Shown here in pieces: positions 17,207-24,003 of a stretch of DNA of 64,000 nucleotides. A program made the translations under genes and the position numbers. Positions within the stretch are counted from its first letter, which is position 1. Each line of letters opens with the position of its first letter. The DNA is from Actinomycetota bacterium. Its GTDB lineage: Bacteria > Actinomycetota > Geothermincolia > Geothermincolales > RBG-13-55-18. Location of the stretch: assembly GCA_014360655.1 (NCBI GenBank), contig JACIXC010000007.1:62001-126000 (forward strand). Direction: 5' to 3'. The notes beneath the pieces are model-generated. The model did no database searches and was not told the origin of the DNA. It was given only the letters and a program-made list of their open reading frames with translations.

Positions 17207-18157
17207 TCACTGCTCTTCTGGGGGCGCCACCCAGCAGCCCAGGGCGAGGTGCTTCCTCGCCCTCTCGGAGAGGAGATATTCCGTGAACTCCCGCGCGCCC
17301 GCCACGTTGGTGTCCGGGTAGGGCAGGGCGCTCACCGCCATCACGTAGTAGGAGTTGACCACCTGCCCGCCCCCGTCGTATATCACCTCGAGCATCAGCT
17401 CACCGCGTATGCTCTCGTACGTGCTGCGGTCGCAGAAGGCATAAGCGCCCTCGCGTGAGGCACGCCGCAGGGCGTCTCTCATGTCCCCCTCCTCCCTCTC
17501 CATCCAGTCCTGGAAATCCTCCACCCCCGCCGCCTCCCACAGGGAATAAGCCTGGAGCGATACGCCGGACCCGTCCGTGCGCATGATGAAGGGGCGTCTT
17601 GCCTTCGCCACCCTGGTGAAGGCCTCGGGAAAGGAGGTGGCCCCCGCCGCCTGCGCCGGGTCTTCCGCCGGGCCAACCAGCAGGTAGTCGTCGCGCATCA
17701 CCTCGCGCCTTCCCTCCACATAACCATAATTTTCCAGAGACTGCGTCTCCTCGGAGACATGGGCGAGCAGGACATCGCAATCCCCGTGCTTGGCCATCTC
17801 CAGGAGTTCCCGGTCCACCGCCGTCACCAACTCCACCTCGTAGGGGGAACCTCGCTCGAACTCCTCCACCCACGCCTTCAGGACGCCGAAACCCTCGAGG
17901 TCCCGGGTGGCCGCGAGGACCAGTGCGCCCCCGCCCTTTTTCCCGCAGCCCGCCGCCGAGAAAGCCAGGATCAGCACGGCGACGGCAAGGCCGGATACGC
18001 CGCAAAGGCCCCTGCCTCTCCCGCCTCCCCTCACGTGCTCACCCCTGCCTTTCCCGCCTCTCCTCACGTGCTCACCCCTGCCTTCCGCACCGCTCCCGAA
18101 CCTCCACATCGCCTCCACGCCCGCGCGGCCTCCTGCCCTCACCCCTCTTTTCCTCAT
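17207..18157 (-). CDS. TupA-like solute-binding lipoprotein, divergent paralog
   Basis: Up to 316 residues; a periplasmic-binding-protein-like lipoprotein with the lipobox FSAAGC before GKKGGG. The body parallels the TupA encoded upstream (matching DCDVLLAHVSEE, MRDDYLLVGPAEDP, MRTDGSGVS) but lacks the TTTS signature, reading LAATRDLEGFG instead. I infer a paralog with altered ligand or a helper of the same transporter. The start is uncertain: the N-terminal 50 residues before the signal peptide are Gly/Arg-rich and made by a 33-bp tandem repeat, so GTG 18034 or ATG 18109 may be the true start. Confidence 0.75.
   Translation of the reverse strand: MRKRGVRAGGRAGVEAMWRFGSGAEGRGEHVRRGGKGRGEHVRGGGRGRGLCGVSGLAVAVLILAFSAAGCGKKGGGALVLAATRDLEGFGVLKAWVEEFERGSPYEVELVTAVDRELLEMAKHGDCDVLLAHVSEETQSLENYGYVEGRREVMRDDYLLVGPAEDPAQAAGATSFPEAFTRVAKARRPFIMRTDGSGVSLQAYSLWEAAGVEDFQDWMEREEGDMRDALRRASREGAYAFCDRSTYESIRGELMLEVIYDGGGQVVNSYYVMAVSALPYPDTNVAGAREFTEYLLSERARKHLALGCWVAPPEEQ
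18011..18076. repeat. 33-bp tandem repeat, two copies
   Basis: Units at 18011-18043 and 18044-18076 containing CTCACGTGCTCACC. They fall in the 5' part of the second binding-protein frame, where they would encode an 11-residue Gly/Arg/His repeat before the signal peptide; more likely this is untranslated leader. Confidence 0.75.
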
Positions 18158-18182
18158 GCGGCTATTTTATCTCACCAGCCCT

Positions 18183-19283
18183 TCACCCGGTGCGCGTGAA
18201 GGGCATGACGTGCAGGGAGGTGGCCTTTATCGCCGCCGTCAGTTCCTTCCCCGGCTCGATGCCCATCTCCTCCCGGGACGCCCTCGTGACGTGGGCCACC
18301 AGGGGGAAGCCGCAGTCGAGCCTCACCCTCACCATCCCACCCATCTCCCTCACCTCCAGCACCCTGGCCCGCAAGCGGTTACGCACCGAGCCCGCCTCCG
18401 CGGCCTCGGAAAGCATGGCAACCTCCTCGGGATGCACGAGGACCTTCACCCGCGAGCCGGCAGGTAGTTCGCACACCGCCTCCAGCTCCAGGCCCGCCAC
18501 CAGGACGCGCGCCGCACCCGCATGGCACCATGTAACCTCGCCCTCCAGCAGGTTCTCCGCGCCCAGGAACTCCGCCACAACGTCGTTCACAGGCCGGGCG
18601 AAAACCTCCCCCGGCCTTCCCGCCTGGAGCAGGGTCCCCCCGATGAGCACCGCCAGCCGGTCGGCGATCTCCAGCACCTCGTGATAGTCGTGGGAGACGT
18701 AGATGGCGGTCACGCCCATCTCCCGCACCATGCTCGAGATGTACTTCCTGAGGTCCCTGCGCGAGGGCGTATCCAGGGAGGCCAGGGGCTCGTCCAGGAG
18801 CAACAGGCGCGGCCTCAGCACCATGGCCCGGCCCAGCGCCGCCTTCTGGGCCTCGCCGCCGGAGAGGGTCATGGCGTCGCGCTCTGCCAGCTCCTCGAGG
18901 TCAAGCTTGGCGAGCATCTCTTCCACCAGCGCCCGCTTCTCCTCCTTCTTTACCTTGCGCACCTTGAGGCCGTAGGCTATGTTCGCCCGCACGGTGCGCT
19001 TGAAGAGCAAGGGGTCCTGGAAGATCATCGCCATCTGCCTGGCCAGGTCCCCCCTCTCCCGCCGTTTCATGTTCGAGAGAAGCGAACCGTCCCAGAACCG
19101 GATCTCACCATTCGTTGGCCTCTCGAGCAGGTTGATGATACGGAGCAGGGTGCTCTTTCCCGAACCGTTGGGGCCCACGATAGCCAGTATCTCCCCCTCC
19201 AAGACCTCCAGGCGCTCTACTTCCAGCACCCGGCGGTCCCCGTAGAAGTGCTGCAGGCCCTGGATGGTCAGCAACGGGTTCAA
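18183..19283 (-). CDS. tupC: Tungstate/molybdate ABC transporter ATP-binding protein with TOBE domain
   Basis: 366 residues. Walker A GPNGSGKSTLLRI, Q-loop MIFQDPLLF, signature LSGGEAQKAALGRAMV, Walker B LLLLDEPLASLD and switch His VSHDYHE are all present. The last 120 residues form a MOP/TOBE-like oxyanion-sensing domain (RNRLRARVLEVREMGG), usual in molybdate, tungstate and sulfate importers. The start is read as TTG at 19281-19283, with AAGGGGG 7 nt before it; it overlaps the permease TGA (TTGA). The open frame continues upstream over the permease but is not coding there. Confidence 0.93.
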   Translation of the reverse strand: MNPLLTIQGLQHFYGDRRVLEVERLEVLEGEILAIVGPNGSGKSTLLRIINLLERPTNGEIRFWDGSLLSNMKRRERGDLARQMAMIFQDPLLFKRTVRANIAYGLKVRKVKKEEKRALVEEMLAKLDLEELAERDAMTLSGGEAQKAALGRAMVLRPRLLLLDEPLASLDTPSRRDLRKYISSMVREMGVTAIYVSHDYHEVLEIADRLAVLIGGTLLQAGRPGEVFARPVNDVVAEFLGAENLLEGEVTWCHAGAARVLVAGLELEAVCELPAGSRVKVLVHPEEVAMLSEAAEAGSVRNRLRARVLEVREMGGMVRVRLDCGFPLVAHVTRASREEMGIEPGKELTAAIKATSLHVMPFTRTG

Positions 19284-20047
19284 GCCGGAGCCCCCTTGCG
19301 ACGCCGGGAGAAAAGGCTGCGGGCCACCCTGGCCGGATGGCTCAGCAGGGTCCCCTGCTGCAGCAGGGTCATGATCCACACCAGGAGGAGGGTGATGCCC
19401 AGGAGGATGATCCCCAGGGCGATGGCCATGGTGCTGTTCCCCCTGCTCACCTCGAGGACGGTTGCGGTGGTCAGGGTGCGGGTGTAGGGCTCTCCGCCCA
19501 CCAGCAGGTTGCCCCCCACCATCATCGCCGCCCCCACCTCGGAGATGATCCCCCCGAAGCCCGCTATGACGGCGGCCAGGAGCGAGAGGCGGGTCTCCCG
19601 CAGCAGGGTGAGGATGGACCCCGCCTCGCTGGCCCCCAGGGACCTTGCCTGCATGCGCAACTTCGGGTCCACGTTCTGCAATGCGGCCATGGTGATACCG
19701 GCGATAAGGGGCATGGCCAGGACGATCTCGGACACCACTATGGCCTTGGGGGTATAGAGCCAGTTCAGGAATCCCAGGGGGCCCCTCCTCTTGAGGAACA
19801 TGTACACGAACAGGCCCACCACCACCGGAGGCAGGCCCATGCCCGCGTTGACCAGCGTTACCAGCAATTTCCTTCCACGGAAGCGGTAGACGGCGAGGGC
19901 CGAACCCAGCGGTATGCCCAGCAGCAAGCCCACCACCGTGGCGATGGCGCACACGTAGAGCGTGAAGAGGGTGATCTTCACCACGTACGGATCCAGGTGG
20001 ACGATGAGCTTGAGGGCTTCCACGAACCCACGCCAGATGTCTCCCAC
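19280..20047 (-). CDS. tupB: Tungstate ABC transporter permease
   Basis: About 255 residues, a membrane permease with roughly five to six helices (TLFTLYVCAIATVVGLLLG, LLVTLVNAGMGLPPVVVGLF and others). The EAA-type coupling loop is visible as ARSLGASEAGSILTLL. TupB belongs with TupA and TupC, as here. The start is read as GTG 20047 with AAGGAGGTGA upstream; an ATG at 20119 is open but lacks a good site. It follows tupA by 81 bp and overlaps tupC by 4 nt. Confidence 0.93.
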   Translation of the reverse strand: MGDIWRGFVEALKLIVHLDPYVVKITLFTLYVCAIATVVGLLLGIPLGSALAVYRFRGRKLLVTLVNAGMGLPPVVVGLFVYMFLKRRGPLGFLNWLYTPKAIVVSEIVLAMPLIAGITMAALQNVDPKLRMQARSLGASEAGSILTLLRETRLSLLAAVIAGFGGIISEVGAAMMVGGNLLVGGEPYTRTLTTATVLEVSRGNSTMAIALGIILLGITLLLVWIMTLLQQGTLLSHPARVARSLFSRRRKGAPA

Positions 20048-20128
20048 GCTATCGCTCACCTCCTTTAGGGGCAACGCTTTATGTGCACGGCCCGCGGTGT
20101 CCCCACCGGGCATGCGCACCGGGGACCT

Positions 20129-21007
20129 TCATCCAACTTGACGCGTAAAACCGGCCTGGAGCGCATCGGGGTAGAAGAGCGGCTCGCCGTACTCCTCAAC
20201 GCCGAATCGATTGAGAGATTCCTGTGCCCGGGCGGAGACGCAGAAGTCGTTGAAGGCCTGGGCGCCATCGTAGTTCACGTCGGGCCACTTCTCCGGGTTG
20301 ACATTCATGACATGGTAGTGGTTGAACAGCGCCGGGTCGCCCCCGCAGACGATCACCAGGTCCAGCTCGTCCTTCATACTGAGGTAGGTTCCGCGGTCGG
20401 ACAGGGTGTACGCTCTCTCCTCGGAAGCGATGCGCAGGGTATCGCCCATTCCCCTTCCGCTCTCGAGGTACCAATCGCCCCGGGGCTCGATTCCCGCTTT
20501 CTTCCAGATGCCCAACTCCTTGACGTGGGTCCCCGACCCGTCCCCGCGGGATATGAACCGCGACCCGGCGGCGGCGATTGCGGCGAACGCGTCCGCCGCG
20601 GAGGCGCTTTCCCCGGCCCCTGCGGGATCGGAAGCCGGGCCGACGATCACGAAATCGTTGTGCATGACGGCCCTGCGGTCCACCGCGTAACCCTCGGCCA
20701 CCAACTCCTCCTCCGCCGCGGGGCTGTGCACCAGCATGACGTCACACTCCCCGTTGCGGCCCATCTCCATGGCCTGCCCGCTTCCCACCGCCACCACCTT
20801 CACGGAGTAGGGGTTGTCCTCCTCGAACATGGGGATCCATTCGTCCAGCAGGCCCGAGTCCCGGGTGCTGGTGGTGGTGGCCAGGATGAGCTCGGTCCTA
20901 TTCATCGCCTTACCACCGCCATCGCCGCATCCCACCGCCAGGGCAAGCAGGAAGAAGGCGGCCATGGACAACGCCGATCTCTTCCTAAAAACTCCTTTAT
21001 CTACCAT
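20129..21007 (-). CDS. tupA: Tungstate-binding protein TupA
   Basis: 292 residues, extracytoplasmic high-affinity binding lipoprotein for tungstate. The signal segment ends in the lipobox LALAVGC. The TupA oxyanion signature ATTTSTRDSGLLD directly follows, and the second site SRGDGSGTHVKELGIWK is intact. ATG 21007 is chosen because it starts a proper signal peptide (MVDKGVFRKRSALSMAAFF); its Shine-Dalgarno is weak. Only 5 bp separate it from the upstream P-loop gene. Tungstate specificity is the family norm; molybdate is possible. Confidence 0.92.
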   Translation of the reverse strand: MVDKGVFRKRSALSMAAFFLLALAVGCGDGGGKAMNRTELILATTTSTRDSGLLDEWIPMFEEDNPYSVKVVAVGSGQAMEMGRNGECDVMLVHSPAAEEELVAEGYAVDRRAVMHNDFVIVGPASDPAGAGESASAADAFAAIAAAGSRFISRGDGSGTHVKELGIWKKAGIEPRGDWYLESGRGMGDTLRIASEERAYTLSDRGTYLSMKDELDLVIVCGGDPALFNHYHVMNVNPEKWPDVNYDGAQAFNDFCVSARAQESLNRFGVEEYGEPLFYPDALQAGFTRQVG

Positions 21008-21012
21008 ATTTC

Positions 21013-21909
21013 TTAAAAACAGCCCAGGGAGCACTGCACTATCTTGACGTTCAGCGCGTTGGCGGCCTTCCCCACCTCGAGGGGCGGCACGCCCAGCTCC
21101 TCCGCCAGCTCGAGGGCGATTGCGCATGGGATGCGCCCTTCCTCCGCCCTCTCTCTCACCGCCTGCAGGACCCTGTCGTCGACTTCCGCGGACATGAGTT
21201 CACCTCCTATCCTTCCCACCGCCCGGGAGAGTACCACCTCCCAGGCCCTTTCCCTGCCGAGTTCCGCCACCATGACCGGCTTAGCCCAGGGATTGATCTC
21301 CTTTATCTTCCTCTCGAGCTCCAGCGCCTCCCTACCGGTGATCCCCTCCCCCCCGTTCACCACCACCGTGTGGGCCTTTTTCAAGGCCTCGAAAGCCGAG
21401 GGCTTGAAGCCCGCGAAGGACGGGGTCATGACGAAGACGGCGTAATCGGGTTCCAGGAAGCGGAGGACGCTGTTGCCCTCCACGATGATCACCGGGGCCG
21501 CTAAGCGCGAGAGCGCCGCTGCGAGATCCCGCTCCAGGTCCTCCCGCGTGCTCCTCACCCAGAGCACTGGAAAGGCGCCCGCCAGGCGCAGGCGCCCCGT
21601 GTCCGTTTCGGGGCGCGCGGGTACCTCGCCTTCCTCCATGATCACCTCTCCCAGCGGCCTCTCCTCGTGCATGGAGACCTTCATGCCCGCACAGGCGCGG
21701 CAGTGTGAGGCGAGGTAGGCGGCCAGTGAGCTCTTGCCGACGTCCTTGCTGGCCCCCGATACGGTTATGATCCTGGCGGCGGAAGCGGGATCGCGCGGCG
21801 CGGGGTTGCGCGGCGACTCCACGCCCCGCGCGGGGTCCCGCGTTCCGTCCGTCCGGCGCGTGTCCGAAAAAAACCCGTCCGGAGAGGACGGGCGCGCTTC
21901 ATCGCTCAA
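21013..21909 (-). CDS. P-loop protein with winged-helix-like C-terminus, first gene of the tungstate operon
   Basis: 298 residues. After a disordered 45-residue start comes a MobB/ParA-like P-loop, ITVSGASKDVGKSSLAAYL, then a nucleotide-binding fold with IIVEGNSVLRFLEPDY and VVVNGGEGITGREAL. The last 70 residues (LQAVRERAEEGRIPCAIAL, then EVGKAANALNVKI) look like a winged helix and end in CSLGCF. I infer a role in Mo/W cofactor maturation or operon control; MobB itself joins nucleotide to molybdopterin. TTG 21909 has AAGGAG 6 nt upstream, and this site lies inside a predicted leader stem. The long upstream open frame is spurious. Confidence 0.7.
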   Translation of the reverse strand: MSDEARPSSPDGFFSDTRRTDGTRDPARGVESPRNPAPRDPASAARIITVSGASKDVGKSSLAAYLASHCRACAGMKVSMHEERPLGEVIMEEGEVPARPETDTGRLRLAGAFPVLWVRSTREDLERDLAAALSRLAAPVIIVEGNSVLRFLEPDYAVFVMTPSFAGFKPSAFEALKKAHTVVVNGGEGITGREALELERKIKEINPWAKPVMVAELGRERAWEVVLSRAVGRIGGELMSAEVDDRVLQAVRERAEEGRIPCAIALELAEELGVPPLEVGKAANALNVKIVQCSLGCF

Positions 21910-21913
21910 TAAC

Positions 21914-22008
21914 CTCTCCTTTCCAAGCACGGGAGGCGCCGGCGTTTCCACCTGCACCCTATCGGTCCGGTTCCATAGCCGAGGCCTTAGGAAACGGGAC
22001 TCGGAGAG
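21914..22008 (-). promoter_or_regulatory. Structured 5' leader of the tungstate operon, candidate Mo/W-cofactor riboswitch
   Basis: On the minus strand three nested stems can be read: CTCTCC (22008-22003) with GGAGAG (21919-21914), CGTTTCC (21996-21990) with GGAAACG (21949-21943), and inside these CCTCGG with CCGATAGG (two-base bulge). The 3' half of the outer stem contains the ribosome-binding site of the TTG start at 21909, so folding would mask translation. Position upstream of tup and moeA fits a molybdenum/tungsten cofactor sensor, but I cannot confirm the known consensus. Confidence 0.45.
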
Positions 22009-22035
22009 CCTTCGTTCAATTGTCAACGCTTTTGC

Positions 22036-22064
22036 ATTATATCCACCGCCCGCATGCGGCGCAA
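22036..22064 (-). promoter_or_regulatory. Predicted sigma-70 promoter of the tungstate operon
   Basis: Minus-strand TTGCGC, 17 nt, then a perfect TATAAT. Transcription would start near 22029 and give a leader of about 120 nt before the TTG start. The -35 matches only the TTG core. Confidence 0.5.
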
Positions 22065-22398
22065 GGCGGGTGGCGCGCACGAGGCGGCACCCACCGTGGC
22101 GGATCGCTTCCCCGCGAAAAGCGCGCGACGGAACGGCAACAGGCCCGGGAACCCCCTGGCCCCCAACGCCCGCAAGAACGCGCCGCTTCCGCAAAACCAG
22201 GTCATAACCGCGACGATGCCGACGAACCGTGAGGACCTGGCGACATCTTGATATATAATGATGTAAACGCTTGCGCGGCAGCCGGAAGCGGGTGTCGAAA
22301 CGGCGGCAGGGCGGGCGGCGGGCATCGCGCGGCGATATGTCCGTCCGGGAGTAGCATACTGAGAAAAAACCGGGTAGGGAGTTGACGGAGCCTTCGAC
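22065..22398. other. Divergent intergenic region
   Basis: No gene seen. It contains a TATAAT at 22254-22259 on the plus strand, inside the AT-rich run TTGATATATAATGATG, a possible -10 for the PAS kinase about 140 bp downstream; no good -35 is visible. Confidence 0.4.
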
Positions 22399-23838
22399 AT
22401 GGGAGAGGGAGAGGATAAGGACCGCTTCCGGGCCATCATCGAGAACCAGGCCCTGGGGATAAGCGAGGTGGACGAAGGCGAGATGTTTCTCTTCGCCAAC
22501 TCCGCGGCGCACGGGATATTCGGCGTCCCGCAGGGGACCCTGGTGGGCAGGAACCTGCGGGAGTTCACGGACGAGGAGAGCTTCCGACAGGTGCGGGAAG
22601 AGACGGAGGTGCGGAAGAAAGGCGAGAGCAGCACCTACGACCTGGCCATCATCCGCGGCGACGGCGAGAGGCGCATCATCAGGGTCACCGCCTCCCCGCG
22701 CTTCGACGCGAACGGCCGCTACCTGAGCGCCCTGGCCATCTACTCCGACGTCACGGAGCTGAAAAAGGCGGAGGAATCCCTGCGGCGCAGGGAACGCTAT
22801 TTCCGGGCCCTGCTGCACAACGCCGCGGACATGGTCACCATACTGGACGAGGACTTCCGCTTCCGCTGGGGCAGCCGCTCCACGGTCACCGTCACCGGCC
22901 ACAACGAAGCGATCTACGGCAAATCCATTCTCGACTTCATCCATCCCGACGATAGGGAGGGTTCGCGGGCGGACCTAACATTCGCCCTCCGCAATCCGAG
23001 GACCCCCGTCCACGCCGTCAGGCGCTTCCGCCACGGCGACGGGAGCTACCATTACCACGAGGCCATCGTGAACAACCTCCTCGACGACCCCGACGTACGG
23101 GGCATCATCATCAACTCCCGCGACGTCACGGAGCGCAAGCTGATGGAGGAACAGCTGGTGGCGCGCAACCGCGAGCTGGACGCCTTCGCCACCACCGTAT
23201 CCCACGACCTGCGCACGCCCCTCTCCATCATCACCGGTTACGCGCAGCTCCTGCAGTCGGACGACCTCACGGACGAGGAGAGGAAGGCCTACGTCGCGAG
23301 CATCGCCAGGGCGGCCCAACGGCTGGACGATTTCACCGCCTCGCTCCTGGTATACGCGCAGGCAGGCAAACCGGAGGGAAACATGGTCTCCCTCGATCCG
23401 GGGACCGTGATAGAGGAGGTGCTGTCGGAGCGCAAGGGCGACTTGGAAACCTCGCACATCGAGGTGGAAGTGTCAGAGGAACTGCCGCTCATAGTCGCTG
23501 ACCGCTTCAAGCTGCACCAGGTCATCTACAACCTCCTCGACAACGCCATCAAGTACACGGCGGAGGCGGCGAAACCACGCGTAGAGATCGGCGCCGCACG
23601 CCAGGGAGGCCTGGTGACCTTCTACGTGCGCGACAACGGGTGCGGCATCGACCCGCGCTTCGTAGCCGACATCTTCCTCCCCTTCAAGCGCCTGGAAGGT
23701 GGGAAGTCGCACGGGCTGGGCATCGGCCTGGCCACCGTGAAGCGGGCCGTGGAAGCCTGGGGGGGACGCGTATGGGTGAACTCCCGGCCCGGCGAGGGTT
23801 CCACCTTCTTCTTCACCGCGCCCGCCAGCGACGACTGA
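22399..23838 (+). CDS. PAS-domain sensor histidine kinase
   Basis: 479 residues, no transmembrane helix, so a cytoplasmic sensor. Two PAS domains come first (about residues 8-120 and 125-250, the second ending in the PAC-like NSRDVTERK). HisKA follows with VSHDLRTPLSIITGYAQ and then HATPase_c with the N box NLLDNAIKY, DNGCGID and GLGIGLATV. The partner response regulator is not adjacent. Its 3' end, including the stop codon, is partly duplicated 75 bp downstream. Signal unknown. Confidence 0.93.
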   Translation: MGEGEDKDRFRAIIENQALGISEVDEGEMFLFANSAAHGIFGVPQGTLVGRNLREFTDEESFRQVREETEVRKKGESSTYDLAIIRGDGERRIIRVTASPRFDANGRYLSALAIYSDVTELKKAEESLRRRERYFRALLHNAADMVTILDEDFRFRWGSRSTVTVTGHNEAIYGKSILDFIHPDDREGSRADLTFALRNPRTPVHAVRRFRHGDGSYHYHEAIVNNLLDDPDVRGIIINSRDVTERKLMEEQLVARNRELDAFATTVSHDLRTPLSIITGYAQLLQSDDLTDEERKAYVASIARAAQRLDDFTASLLVYAQAGKPEGNMVSLDPGTVIEEVLSERKGDLETSHIEVEVSEELPLIVADRFKLHQVIYNLLDNAIKYTAEAAKPRVEIGAARQGGLVTFYVRDNGCGIDPRFVADIFLPFKRLEGGKSHGLGIGLATVKRAVEAWGGRVWVNSRPGEGSTFFFTAPASDD

Positions 23839-23947
23839 GGGCCCACGCTTTCTCGCCGCCGACGAAGCAACCCCTATCTGGTAGGTATGCCGGTTCCGCG
23901 AGGCGACGACTGATGGCCCAAGCCTTTTCCCCGCCGACAGCCGCAAG
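23829..23947. repeat. 75-bp-offset direct duplication at the kinase 3' end
   Basis: CGACGACTGA followed by GGCCCA and CCGCCGAC occurs at 23829 and again at 23904. The first copy contains the kinase stop codon, so the end of the gene was duplicated into the gap between two convergent genes. Confidence 0.6.
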
Positions 23948-24003
23948 CCGTTTCGGCCCATGCGCCGGGGAAGGGCGAACGGAAGGGGCGGGATCTCCCG
24001 CCT

